This document shows, piece by piece, positions 16,561 to 25,046 of a DNA stretch of 64,000 nt (the first letter of the stretch is position 1; every line of letters starts with the position of its first letter). Under the pieces are notes generated by a model. The model worked only from the letters and a program-made list of their open reading frames with translations. It searched no databases and was not told the DNA's origin. Origin of the DNA: Oxalobacteraceae sp. CFBP 8761 (GTDB taxonomy: Bacteria > Pseudomonadota > Gammaproteobacteria > Burkholderiales > Burkholderiaceae_D). The position numbers and the translations under genes were made by a program. The stretch spans positions 2,096,996 to 2,160,995 of the forward strand of contig JACYUE010000001.1 in assembly GCA_014841595.1 (NCBI GenBank), read 5' to 3'.

Positions 16561-17949
16561 ATGAATCAGCAAGTCATCGACGTAACACCGGCGCAGTCGG
16601 TGGTGGGCAGATATCGCTGGACGATCTGCGCGCTGCTGTTCTTCGCCACCACCATCAATTACCTGGACCGCCAGGTCCTGAGCCTGCTCGCACCGGTGCT
16701 CACCGAGCAGTTCAACTGGACGAACACCGACTACGCCAACATCACGGCGACCTTCCAGTTCGTGTACGCGATCTCGATGCTGTTTGCGGGCCGCGTGATC
16801 GACCGCATGGGCACCAAGCGCGCCTACGTGCTGGCGATCGTCGTCTGGTCGCTGGGCGCCATCGGTCATGCGTACGCAATCGGCATCGGCGAAGCGGTCA
16901 ACACGGTATTCACCAGCGTCGGCCTGGCCGTGGTGCCCGTGTCGGTGGCCGGCTTCATGATCGGCCGCGCGGTGCTGGCCATTGGCGAAGCCGGTAACTT
17001 CCCGGCCGCGATCAAGGCCACTGCCGAATACTTCCCGAAACGCGAGCGCTCGTTCGCCACCGGCATCTTCAATTCGGGTGCCAATGTCGGCGCGATCCTG
17101 GCGCCACTGACCGTGCCGCTGATCGCTGCGCACTGGGGCTGGCAGTCGGCGTTCATCGTCATTGGCGGCATCGGCTTCTTGTGGATGGGCCTCTGGATCT
17201 GGCTGTACGATGCGCCGGAACGCCAGCCGCGCCTGAAGGCGGCCGAACTGGCCTACATCAACAGCGACGCCGGCGTGGTGGCGGCGCCCACCGGCAAGCC
17301 CGTCAAGGGCTCGTGGTTCAAGCTGCTGGGCTACCGCCAGACCTGGGCCTTCGCCTTCGGCAAATTCATGACCGACGGCGTCTGGTGGTTCTTCCTGTTC
17401 TGGCTCCCCAAATACATGTCGGCGCAATACGGCATGTCGGCCACCGACATGATCATCCCGCTCGCGGTCCTGTACAGCATGACAATGGTAGGCAGCATTG
17501 GCGGCGGCTGGTTGCCGACCTGGTTCCTGAACCGGGGCGCCGACATCTATCATGGCCGCATGAAGGCCATGCTGATCATCGCCCTGTGCCCGCTGGTCGT
17601 GCTGCTCGCGCAACCGCTCGGCTACCTGGGCTTCTGGGTGCCGGTGATCCTGATCGGCGTTGGCGCCTCGGCGCACCAGGCCTGGTCGGCCAACCTGTTC
17701 ACGACCGTTTCGGACATGTTCCCGAAACACAGCGTCGGCTCGGTTGTCGGCATCGGTGGCATGGCCGGTGGCCTGGGCGGCGTGCTGCTCACCAAGCTCG
17801 GGGGCTGGCTGTTCGACCATTACGGCGCGCTCGGCCAGTTGCAGACCGGGTATATGATCATGTTCTCGATCTGCGCCGTGGCCTACCTGGTGGCGTGGAC
17901 AGTCATGAAAATGCTGGTGCCGCAGCACCGTGAAATCAAGGGGTTGTAA
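16561..17949 (+). CDS. MFS transporter, sugar-acid/hexuronate (ACS family, GudP/ExuT-like)
   Basis: A 462-residue, 12-helix major facilitator of the anion:cation symporter family, expected to import galactarate, glucarate or galacturonate with protons. The N-terminus RYRWTICALLFFATTINYLD with the following RQVLSLLAPVL is a hallmark of GudP/ExuT/GarP-type carriers, and the MFS motif between helices 2 and 3 reads GRVIDRMGTKRAY. Helices 5-6 carry GEAGNFPAAIKATAEYFPKR, another ACS-family block. It lies 72 bases after the semialdehyde dehydrogenase and only three bases before the lactonase, so it belongs to the uronate operon. Confidence 0.93.
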   Translation: MNQQVIDVTPAQSVVGRYRWTICALLFFATTINYLDRQVLSLLAPVLTEQFNWTNTDYANITATFQFVYAISMLFAGRVIDRMGTKRAYVLAIVVWSLGAIGHAYAIGIGEAVNTVFTSVGLAVVPVSVAGFMIGRAVLAIGEAGNFPAAIKATAEYFPKRERSFATGIFNSGANVGAILAPLTVPLIAAHWGWQSAFIVIGGIGFLWMGLWIWLYDAPERQPRLKAAELAYINSDAGVVAAPTGKPVKGSWFKLLGYRQTWAFAFGKFMTDGVWWFFLFWLPKYMSAQYGMSATDMIIPLAVLYSMTMVGSIGGGWLPTWFLNRGADIYHGRMKAMLIIALCPLVVLLAQPLGYLGFWVPVILIGVGASAHQAWSANLFTTVSDMFPKHSVGSVVGIGGMAGGLGGVLLTKLGGWLFDHYGALGQLQTGYMIMFSICAVAYLVAWTVMKMLVPQHREIKGL

Positions 17950-17952
17950 TCG

Positions 17953-18849
17953 ATGTCTGCTGAAGTAGAACGCGTCGGGGGCGTGCATTGCGCCACCGGT
18001 GAAAGCCCGCTGTGGCATGCGGGGCAGGCTGCCTGGTATTGGGTGGACATCCCTGCGCGCCGCATCTGGCGCAGCGACCAGGCCAGCGGCGCTTTGCAGC
18101 ATTGGACGGCACCTGAAATGGTGGCCTGCATTGCCGCGGACAGCGATGGCGGCCTGATCGCCGGCATGGAAACGGGCGTGTTTCGCCTGACGCTGGGGGC
18201 CGATGGAACGGTCGATGCACGCCGCCTGGCCGCGCCGCCTGACGTGGAGCTGGGCGAGGGCATGCGTTTCAACGACGGGCGCTGCGACCGGCAGGGCCGG
18301 TTCTGGAGCGGCACCATGTTCATGGACATGGGCGCCGCACGCGCGGTGGGCGGGCTGTATCGCTACAGCACCGCTGCAGGCCTGCATGGGCCTGTCGTTC
18401 GGAACTTGCTGACGCAGAACGGCCTGGCCTTCTCGCCGGATGGCCGCACGATGTACCTGTCCGACTCGCACCCGCAACGGCGCCTCGTGTGGGCCTACGA
18501 TTACGATCCCGATGCCGGCCTGCCGAGCAATGAGCGGATATTTCTCGACCTGGCGGGGCAACGGGGCCGGCCCGACGGGGCGGCGGTCGACGTCGATGGC
18601 TGCTACTGGAGCTGCGCCAACGATGGCGGTGTGGTGCAGCGCTTCACGCCGCAAGGCAAGCTTGATCGTGAAATTGCGCTGCCGATGGCCAAGCCGTCGA
18701 TGTGCGCATTTGGCGGCCCGGCGCTCGACCTGCTGCTCGTGACGTCGATTGATCCGGCAGGGGCGGCCAATCCTGGTGGCGACGCCGGTTCGGTCGTCAT
18801 CCTGCGGCCGGGCGTGCAGGGTATCGCAGAGACGCCATTCGCCGTTTGA
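17953..18849 (+). CDS. SMP-30/gluconolactonase family lactonase
   Basis: A 298-residue six-bladed propeller lactonase. The metal-binding Glu in GESPLWHAGQAAWYWVDIPA, the Asn in EGMRFNDGRCDRQGRFWSG and the Asp in LAFSPDGRTMYLSDSHPQRR match the divalent-metal site of the family. In an operon with kdgD and a sugar-acid transporter it most likely hydrolyses galactaro- or glucarolactone, the product of uronate dehydrogenase, to the open diacid. The uronate dehydrogenase and the galactarate/glucarate dehydratase themselves are not in the window. It is the last gene of the operon and is followed by a strong hairpin. Confidence 0.9.
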   Translation: MSAEVERVGGVHCATGESPLWHAGQAAWYWVDIPARRIWRSDQASGALQHWTAPEMVACIAADSDGGLIAGMETGVFRLTLGADGTVDARRLAAPPDVELGEGMRFNDGRCDRQGRFWSGTMFMDMGAARAVGGLYRYSTAAGLHGPVVRNLLTQNGLAFSPDGRTMYLSDSHPQRRLVWAYDYDPDAGLPSNERIFLDLAGQRGRPDGAAVDVDGCYWSCANDGGVVQRFTPQGKLDREIALPMAKPSMCAFGGPALDLLLVTSIDPAGAANPGGDAGSVVILRPGVQGIAETPFAV

Positions 18850-18864
18850 ACGGCCAAATGTGAA

Positions 18865-18899
18865 CAAGCCGCGACACCGGTTGCCCGGGTCGCGGCTTG
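18865..18899 (+). terminator. Hairpin terminator after the uronate operon
   Basis: An 11-bp perfect stem (18865-18875 with 18889-18899) and a 13-base loop lie 15 bases after the lactonase stop and before the convergent lipoprotein gene. There is no clear T-run, so it may work with Rho or serve both strands. Confidence 0.55.
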
Positions 18900-18937
18900 C
18901 GCATTACACGACTGCTGATCGAACTAATCCAAATGAA

Positions 18938-19357
18938 TTACTTCGAAGCGTCCTGCATTTTTTCGCCAGCGCGCTCGACGCTACGGCCAGCAGCAGCGGT
19001 TGCGTCGCTGGTGGCTTCTTTAGCGGCAGCAGCTGCTTCGCGGCTTTCCTGACGCACTTCGGCGCCAGCAGCTTCGATACGTGCACCGGCACGGTCGGTA
19101 GCGGCGTCGATACGCTGACCAGCAGCGTCCAGATTGGCTTCAGCTTTGTCAGCTGCAACTTCCATCTTGTCGCCAGCGCGTTCAGCAGCTGCATCAGCAG
19201 CAGCGACGGCTTCTTTAGATTCCTGAGCGACGGTTGCGCCTGCGTTGTCGACGGCTGCGCCGGCTTCTTGTGCAGGGCCCATATTGTCGTTTTTGTTGCA
19301 ACCGGCCAGCATCGCGACGCTCAGCATCAGGGCGGAAATGGTAATCGTGGTTTTCAT
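18938..19357 (-). CDS. Alanine-rich coiled lipoprotein
   Basis: A 139-residue predicted lipoprotein with signal peptide and lipobox LSVAMLAGCNKND. The mature part is almost only Ala, Glu, Lys, Asp and Arg, with rough 11-residue periodicity (for example RAGDKMEVAADKAEANLDA) and no predicted globular core; it should form long amphipathic helices, like LEA- or apolipoprotein-like envelope proteins. I do not recognise a specific family. It probably sits in the periplasm on the inner or outer membrane and may have a stress-protective or spacer role, which is inference only. The ribosome site AAGGAGCACC lies directly before the ATG. It is monocistronic and converges with the uronate operon. Confidence 0.8.
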   Translation of the reverse strand: MKTTITISALMLSVAMLAGCNKNDNMGPAQEAGAAVDNAGATVAQESKEAVAAADAAAERAGDKMEVAADKAEANLDAAGQRIDAATDRAGARIEAAGAEVRQESREAAAAAKEATSDATAAAGRSVERAGEKMQDASK

Positions 19358-19470
19358 GGGGTGCTCCTTAAAATTAAATGTTGTCGTTTAGCTTACACCA
19401 GCTGCTAATTCTTTGACTCACGCCCCGACCGCAATCGTGCGCGACAGACGTATTAAAACATTTCCAAAAC

Positions 19471-20358
19471 TCATCGGCTGTGCGCTAGATAACTTAACAA
19501 CAATTCAGCGTGTGGCGACAACAATGCGGGATCGGCGACGCAGACGCGAAGTTCCCGGTTTGCCCACGCGTCGTCCAGCGCGACGATGGCGACGGACAGC
19601 TCGCGGGCAAAGCGGATGGCGGCCGCCTCGGGCAGCATGGCGATGCCGACATCCTGCGCCACCAGCTGCGCGATGGCGTCGAAGCTCGGCGCCCGTACGC
19701 GCACCTTCAACGGCCGGCCGTTGTGGATCGCCCTCGCTTCAATGAAATGCTGCATCGGCCGTTCCGGCGGCAGACACACGAACGCGTATTCAAAGGCGTC
19801 CCGCAGCTTCATCGTCGCGCGCTGCGCCAGCGCATGGCCGGCCGGCACCAGCATCACCAGGCGATCGCTGCGAAAGGGCAGCGAGATCATCTCGCCGGTC
19901 GTCACGTTCCCATCGAAAATGCCCAGCTCGATCTCGCCGGCGCGTACCGCCGCCACGATATCGCGGCTGGCGCGTTCGTCCAGTTGCAGGTCGACTTGAG
20001 GGTGGTCCGCCAAAAATTCGCCAAGGGCCGCTGGCAGGAAGGTGCTGATCGCCACTGTAGTGCCGGCCAGGTGCACCGACATGCGGCGTCCACCGCGCAG
20101 GTCGCGCACGGTCTCGCGCAACTGCTCCGTTTCATTGACAATGCGCGCGGCCCGCTCGAGGATGAAGCGTCCTGAGGGCGTTGGCGTCATGCCGGCCGCC
20201 GAGCGGGTAAATACGACTATGCCGGTGTCCTGCTCGAACCCGCGCAGGCGGTTGCTGGCCGCGGACAGGGCGATGGGGAAGCGTTCGGCGGCCTTGCTCA
20301 GGCTGCCAGCGGCCTCGATGGCCAGTAACAGGCGAAGATCGGTCAGGTCGATGTGCAT
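19471..20358 (-). CDS. LysR family transcriptional regulator
   Basis: A 295-residue LysR-type regulator. The start at 20358 gives MHIDLTDLRLLLAIEAAGSL, the normal LysR N-terminus; the upstream open frame runs into the divergent transporter gene and is shadow. The helix-turn-helix covers about residues 5-60 (SLSKAAERFPIALSAASNRL), and the co-inducer domain follows from about residue 90 to the end. It is divergently transcribed from an EamA transporter with a 109-base gap, the classical arrangement of a LysR regulator and its target. The ligand is unknown. Confidence 0.9.
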   Translation of the reverse strand: MHIDLTDLRLLLAIEAAGSLSKAAERFPIALSAASNRLRGFEQDTGIVVFTRSAAGMTPTPSGRFILERAARIVNETEQLRETVRDLRGGRRMSVHLAGTTVAISTFLPAALGEFLADHPQVDLQLDERASRDIVAAVRAGEIELGIFDGNVTTGEMISLPFRSDRLVMLVPAGHALAQRATMKLRDAFEYAFVCLPPERPMQHFIEARAIHNGRPLKVRVRAPSFDAIAQLVAQDVGIAMLPEAAAIRFARELSVAIVALDDAWANRELRVCVADPALLSPHAELLLSYLAHSR

Positions 20359-20467
20359 GGGGTTTCTCGCTCGGCGAAGGCCTGATTCAGTATTGGCGCA
20401 TTCTAGCCCGTCTTGTTTCGCGGCAAAATAAGGCCTTGACGATGACGTGATAACGGCTGAGACGAAG

Positions 20468-21421
20468 ATGAGCGATTTGACATGGGTAGGCCGCTGGGCG
20501 CAGGACGGACGGCTGTATGCGATTCTGGCCGCCACGGGAATGAGCATGAAGGCGGTGTTCGTCAAGCTGGGCTACGCGGCCGCGCCAGTGGATGCATTGA
20601 CCATGCTGGCGCTGCGCATGGGTTTTGCGCTGCCGCTGTTCCTGGGCCTGGCCTGGATGGCGCGCGATCCGCAGGCAGCCCGGTTGACGCCGAAGGACTG
20701 GCTGCACATCGCAACCCTGGGCTTCTTCGGCTATTACCTGGCGAGCCTGTTCGATTTCTATGGCCTCGAAACCATCACGGCCGGGCTTGAACGGCTGATC
20801 CTGTACCTGTACCCGACGCTGGTGCTGTTGTTCCAGGTCTGTCTCACCAAACAGTACCCGTCGAGCCGTACCTTGCAGGCGCTGGGCATCTGTTACCTGG
20901 GCCTCGGCGTCGGCTTCATCCACGACCTGCACGTGACCGGCATGAGCAGCGAGCTCCTGACTGGTGCTGCATGGGTATTTGCCAGCGCCGTGGCGTACGC
21001 GCTGTACTTCGTCGGCACCGGCGCGGTCGTCAAGCGGATCGGCGCGATGCGCCTGGCAGGCCTGGCAGGCAGCGCATCGTGCTTGTTCGTGCTGCTGCAT
21101 TTCACGCTGGCCGGTGACCGCGCCGCCCTCACGACGCTGCCGCCAGCGGTCTGGCTCAATAGCAGTCTGATGGCCGTGGTATCGACCGTGGTGCCGATCT
21201 ATTGGCTGTCGCTGGCGATTGCCCGCCTCGGCGCATCGCGGACGGCGGCGATCGGCAATCTCGGCCCGGTACTGACGGTGTTCGCTTCGTGGCTGCTGCT
21301 GGGAGAGCCGTTGTCCGTATTCCAGTTGGGCGGGTTGGCGCTGGTGATCCTGGGTGTGGCGCGGCTCAAGCCGAAGGCGCAGCCAGCGGCGACGGCTGCA
21401 CCGAAACGGGCGTCGGCATGA
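20468..21421 (+). CDS. EamA/DMT-family transporter
   Basis: A 317-residue ten-helix drug/metabolite transporter with two EamA halves (about residues 15-145 and 160-295). The ATG at 20468 is used rather than the GTG seven codons upstream. The halves are recognisable by YAILAATGMSMKAVFVKLGY and WVFASAVAYALYFVGTGAVV, and by the closing SVFQLGGLALVILGVARLK. Such proteins export amino acids or metabolites, and the substrate cannot be told. The divergent LysR gene is its likely regulator. Its last 56 bases overlap the 3' end of the convergent MOSC gene. Confidence 0.88.
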   Translation: MSDLTWVGRWAQDGRLYAILAATGMSMKAVFVKLGYAAAPVDALTMLALRMGFALPLFLGLAWMARDPQAARLTPKDWLHIATLGFFGYYLASLFDFYGLETITAGLERLILYLYPTLVLLFQVCLTKQYPSSRTLQALGICYLGLGVGFIHDLHVTGMSSELLTGAAWVFASAVAYALYFVGTGAVVKRIGAMRLAGLAGSASCLFVLLHFTLAGDRAALTTLPPAVWLNSSLMAVVSTVVPIYWLSLAIARLGASRTAAIGNLGPVLTVFASWLLLGEPLSVFQLGGLALVILGVARLKPKAQPAATAAPKRASA

Positions 21422-22079
21422 CAGCATCGAACAAGCCGCGGCCATCCCAGCGCGGCAAGTGCGAGATGGTCCGCGCCGGAACAGCCCGGTCCGTATACGC
21501 CGGCCCAAGCGACGCCAAAAAGCGTGGGAACGCGCGGCAGTAGGTCGACTGGATGCCGGCCAGGCGCGCCAGTAGCGCGTAGTCGATCACGGTGTCGCGC
21601 GGCATGGCGTCGATCACCTGTGCCACGCGTTCGTGCCAGTCATCTGACCACGCGGACAGCAATGGGCCCAGGTCGCGTACGGTGTCGCCGGTACAAATTG
21701 CGCCGCCTTGCACGACGCGCGCCAGCACGCCACGTCGGGCGCCAATCCTGGCGGCGACGTGCGCGCCATGCAGGTCGAGCCGGCCGCACGCTTCGCATGC
21801 GAACATCAGGCGCACCTGCGCCTGGTCCCCGATCTGCAGCACGGTGCCGGAGGGCAGGGCGTCGATGGGCGTATCGAGCAGCAGGTTCTCGCGCAGCGCG
21901 TGGGGAGCGAGATTCAAATCAGCATAGGTCGCGCTGCTCGCCAGCAGCAGCTGGCGGGGCGATGCCGGGTCGCGGTGGCGGTCGCCATCGATCCCCGCGC
22001 CGGCCATGAGCATGAGCCGCTCGACCGTCTGCGGCGCGGCGCTGCCAGTCGGACGGAGCGACAGGCTGGCCAGTTTCAC
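21366..22079 (-). CDS. MOSC domain protein fused to an alkyltransferase-like DNA-binding domain
   Basis: A 237-residue two-domain protein. I choose the GTG at 22079 because it gives the canonical MOSC opening VKLASLSLRPTGSAAPQTVE and starts just after the upstream peptidase ends; the longer frame lies inside that gene. The MOSC domain (about 1-150) shows GIDGDRHRD, the Cys-containing MFACEACGRLDLHG and VVQGGAICTGDTV, typical of sulfur-carrier proteins linked to molybdenum cofactor or N-hydroxylated compound reduction. The C-terminal ~85 residues (RVAQVIDAMPRDTVIDYALL and STYCRAFPRFLA) resemble the winged-helix of MGMT/ATL proteins without an obvious PCHR active site. The function of the combination is not known to me. 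Confidence 0.75.
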   Translation of the reverse strand: MKLASLSLRPTGSAAPQTVERLMLMAGAGIDGDRHRDPASPRQLLLASSATYADLNLAPHALRENLLLDTPIDALPSGTVLQIGDQAQVRLMFACEACGRLDLHGAHVAARIGARRGVLARVVQGGAICTGDTVRDLGPLLSAWSDDWHERVAQVIDAMPRDTVIDYALLARLAGIQSTYCRAFPRFLASLGPAYTDRAVPARTISHLPRWDGRGLFDAVMPTPVSVQPSPLAAPSA

Positions 22080-22102
22080 CCGGTCACCATCATCGGTCAG
22101 CG

Positions 22103-23566
22103 TTACTTCGGCGCCTGCAACGCCGCCGCCGCAGCGCGGTACTTGGCGGCATTGGGCACGTCCGTCCACGCCGGCTTGACCGGATCGTTGGCGATGTCCT
22201 GCAACGCCACGGCGATCATGCGGTTCACGCTGGCCAGGTTGTCGTAGTCGACCTTGTCCCAGGTGTCGTCCTTGCCGTGGTAATCGGGGAAGCCGAACGC
22301 TACGCACAGCGTGTGAGCCGGCACGCCGGCATCGGCCAGCGCCTGGTTGTCGCTGCGCGCAAAATAGCGGTCGCTGTTGGTCGGGTGCTTCCAGAAGCGG
22401 ATGCCGGTCTGTTCGCCTGCGCGTTGCAGCGTCGTGCCCACCGTCGAATAGTCAAAGCCGGTCATCGTGGCGGAGCGCAACTGCGGGCCTTCGCCGTCGT
22501 CGGTGCGGCCAAGCTGCTCGAGGTTCAGGTTCATCACGGTGTCCTTCAGCGGGAACACGGGATGCTTCGCGTAGTAGCGCGAGCCGAGCAGGCCCAGTTC
22601 TTCGCCGAACAGCGCGACGAACACGATGCTGCGGCGTGGACGTTCCTTTTGCGCCGCCATGCTGGCGGCGATCTCGATGACCGAGACGGTGCCGCTGCCA
22701 TCGTCGTTGGCGCCGTTGAAGATCTCGCCATCGCGGATGCCCAGGTGATCGTAGTGCGCGCTGAGCATCACGTAGGTGCTTTTCAGGGCCGGGTCCGAAC
22801 CGCGCAGCACGCCGATCACGTTGCGCAGCTTGGTCGGCGTGATCTCGGGTGCGACGATCTTCGCGGCGACGGTGGCGCCGCCCTGTTCGAGTGCGGTCGC
22901 GGCATCGGCTGCATGCACCAGCACGACCGGCGCGCCGCCTTTTGCCACTGCGAAGCCCGGATCGATCAGCCAGCCACCCTGCGTGCGCGCCTGACGGCGT
23001 TCGCGGTCGATCAGTACGATCAGCGCCGGCTTGCTTTTCAGTTTGGCTTGCAGCGCGGCGCCCGCGCCGGGGATTGCGGCGGCCGGTACGACCAGCACCT
23101 TGCCGTTGGCTTTGTCCGGATCGTCGAGCGCCGCCTGCCAGGTCATGAAGACGGCAGGGGTGTGCGCCAGCGTGACCGGATCGACGAAGTTGGCCGATGC
23201 GCCCGTGCCGTTAAGTGTCATGGTCTTGCCGCCAGCCGTCACCGTCAAGGCGATGTCCTGCGGGCTGCGCCTGGCGTATTGCCAGTTCGCGGTCTGGAAG
23301 TAGCCGTCGTCGCCCGCCGCCTCAAGCCCCGCGCGGCGGAACTGCGCCGCGATGTATTCAGCCGCCAGGTCAACGCCGCGCGACGGCGTGCCGCGCCCTT
23401 CGAGCAGGTCGGACGACAGGAACGACAGGTGGCCGCGCAGCGAGTCGGCCGAGATGCTGGAGGTCAGCGCATCGCGCCCCGAAGTCTGCGGCCCCTGGGC
23501 CGAGGTGGCGCACCCGGTCAGGGCGAGGGCGATGGAAATGGACAGCGCGGAGGCAAGGTGACGCAT
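22103..23566 (-). CDS. M28 family zinc aminopeptidase lipoprotein
   Basis: A 487-residue exported metallopeptidase. The ATG at 23566 gives a lipoprotein signal MRHLASALSISIALALTGCA with lipobox Cys at residue 19. A PA-type insert (about 130-260) precedes the catalytic M28 domain. Zinc ligands and catalytic acids are seen in MLSAHYDHLGI (His), NGANDDGSGTVSVIEIA (Asp), VALFGEELGLLGSRYYAKHP (Glu-Glu), LNLEQLGR and the C-terminal FPDYHGKDDTWDKV (His). It would release N-terminal amino acids from peptides in the periplasm or at the cell surface. The MOSC gene follows on the same strand after 23 bases, probably in the same transcript. Confidence 0.91.
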   Translation of the reverse strand: MRHLASALSISIALALTGCATSAQGPQTSGRDALTSSISADSLRGHLSFLSSDLLEGRGTPSRGVDLAAEYIAAQFRRAGLEAAGDDGYFQTANWQYARRSPQDIALTVTAGGKTMTLNGTGASANFVDPVTLAHTPAVFMTWQAALDDPDKANGKVLVVPAAAIPGAGAALQAKLKSKPALIVLIDRERRQARTQGGWLIDPGFAVAKGGAPVVLVHAADAATALEQGGATVAAKIVAPEITPTKLRNVIGVLRGSDPALKSTYVMLSAHYDHLGIRDGEIFNGANDDGSGTVSVIEIAASMAAQKERPRRSIVFVALFGEELGLLGSRYYAKHPVFPLKDTVMNLNLEQLGRTDDGEGPQLRSATMTGFDYSTVGTTLQRAGEQTGIRFWKHPTNSDRYFARSDNQALADAGVPAHTLCVAFGFPDYHGKDDTWDKVDYDNLASVNRMIAVALQDIANDPVKPAWTDVPNAAKYRAAAAALQAPK

Positions 23567-23694
23567 GCGAGGACTTCCGTGGATTGATGAGGATGGCAAT
23601 ATGACATGGTGGAGGGAATCGGGTCAACCGGGATGTGTGTCGCCACCCGACTGGGGCGCCGCGAGAACGCTTCCCGTTTCAGCCCACCATGCGA

Positions 23695-24828
23695 TCAGCC
23701 CTGCGCAGCGTACGGCGGGTAATCGATATAGCCCCTGGCATCACCCCCGTAGTAGGTGCTGCGGTCAGGCTCGGCCAGTGGCCAGCCGTTGCGCAGGCGC
23801 GCGACCAGGTCGGGGTTCGAGATGAACGGCTGGCCAAACGCTGCCAGGTCGATCACGCCATCGTCGATCATCTTATCGGCGCGTTCGCGCGTCATGCCGC
23901 CAGCCAAAATCAGTGCAGTCTCGGGCAGCGCGGGCCGGAAGGCGCGCAGCAAGTCCTGGATCTTGTCGGACACGGTCGGCCCGGACGCCTTGTCGCCCAT
24001 GCCGTAGCCGGATTGGTCCATGATGTGAACATAGGCGATGCGGCGTTCCCCGAGCGCGGCGACCAGCGCCGTGTAGGTGGAGTCGATGTCGTCGTACAGC
24101 GGCATGTCGAACAGGCGGCCGTAGGGCGACAGGCGGATGCCCACGCGCTCGCGGCCGATGCGGGCGACGACGGCATCGACGACTGCCAGGGCAAAGCGCA
24201 GGCGGTTGTCCATCGTGGTTGCGCCGTACTCGTCGTCGCGGTCATTGACCAGCGGGTTGAGGAACTGCTCCAGCAGATAGCCATTGGCGCCGTGGATCTC
24301 GACGCCGTCGAAACCGGCCTCGATGGCATTGCCAGCGGCGTTGGCAAAATCCTGCACCACGCGCGCTACCTCGTCGGTGGCAAGCTGGCGCGGTTGGGTG
24401 GTGGCCACCATGCCCGGCGTGCCATCATCCTTGACACCATAGGCCATGGCGCCTTGCGCGATTTTCGAGCTGGCGCTGACGGGATCGATGCCATCGGTCT
24501 GGATGCTCGGGTGCGACACGCGGCCCACGTGCCAGAGCTGCGCGAACATCTTCGCACCGATGGCGTGCACGGATTGGGTCGTCAGGCGCCAGCCGGCGAT
24601 CTGCGCGGGCGTGTAGATGCCGGGGTTAAACAGGTAACCCTGGCCTTCGCGGGAAATGGGCGTGCCTTCGCTGACGATCAGGCCAGCGGTGGCGCGCTGG
24701 GTGTAATACAGCGCGACGGTTTCAGTGGCGACGTCGTCCGGCGCACGCGCCCGGGTCAAGGGCGCCATCACGACGCGGTTGACGAGGGGAAGCGAAGCGA
24801 GCTTGAATGGCGAGAATAACTGGTGCAT
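23695..24828 (-). CDS. Old Yellow Enzyme family NADH:flavin oxidoreductase (NemA-like alkene reductase)
   Basis: A 377-residue FMN-dependent TIM-barrel reductase that reduces activated C=C bonds of enones, N-ethylmaleimide or nitro compounds with NAD(P)H. The N-terminus LFSPFKLASLPLVNRVVMAP and the block FDGVEIHGANGYLLEQFLNP (His-x-x-Asn active-site pair at about residues 174-177) are diagnostic. The C-terminal FMN phosphate region reads LAAFGQPFISNPDLVARLRN. It stands alone between a peptidase on the same strand and a divergent sensor kinase, with no visible regulator next to it. Confidence 0.93.
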   Translation of the reverse strand: MHQLFSPFKLASLPLVNRVVMAPLTRARAPDDVATETVALYYTQRATAGLIVSEGTPISREGQGYLFNPGIYTPAQIAGWRLTTQSVHAIGAKMFAQLWHVGRVSHPSIQTDGIDPVSASSKIAQGAMAYGVKDDGTPGMVATTQPRQLATDEVARVVQDFANAAGNAIEAGFDGVEIHGANGYLLEQFLNPLVNDRDDEYGATTMDNRLRFALAVVDAVVARIGRERVGIRLSPYGRLFDMPLYDDIDSTYTALVAALGERRIAYVHIMDQSGYGMGDKASGPTVSDKIQDLLRAFRPALPETALILAGGMTRERADKMIDDGVIDLAAFGQPFISNPDLVARLRNGWPLAEPDRSTYYGGDARGYIDYPPYAAQG

Positions 24829-25046
24829 GGCGTCCTTGTAGCGTTATGGATGGATGCGGCCAGCATAAATGAATTCGAAGAATTGGATGACCGGCACGCT
24901 AGCGAATCGGGCCATCGCGCTCTGCGAGGCCGGGTTCACTCCCGCCTTTTGCCAATTCGTCGCACCGTCCCTTGCCGCTGGCACGCCGGCTCGGCACAAT
25001 GGGTTGTCCCTGTCCTTATTACCGTGATTTTCTGAAGCGAGTCCAC

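Noticed and set aside
16066..18867. A 933-codon open frame on the minus strand opposite the dehydrogenase, transporter and lactonase genes
   Set aside because: It is antisense to three recognisable genes, is rich in His, Arg, Gln and Ala as expected for a GC-rich shadow frame, and shows no family motif.
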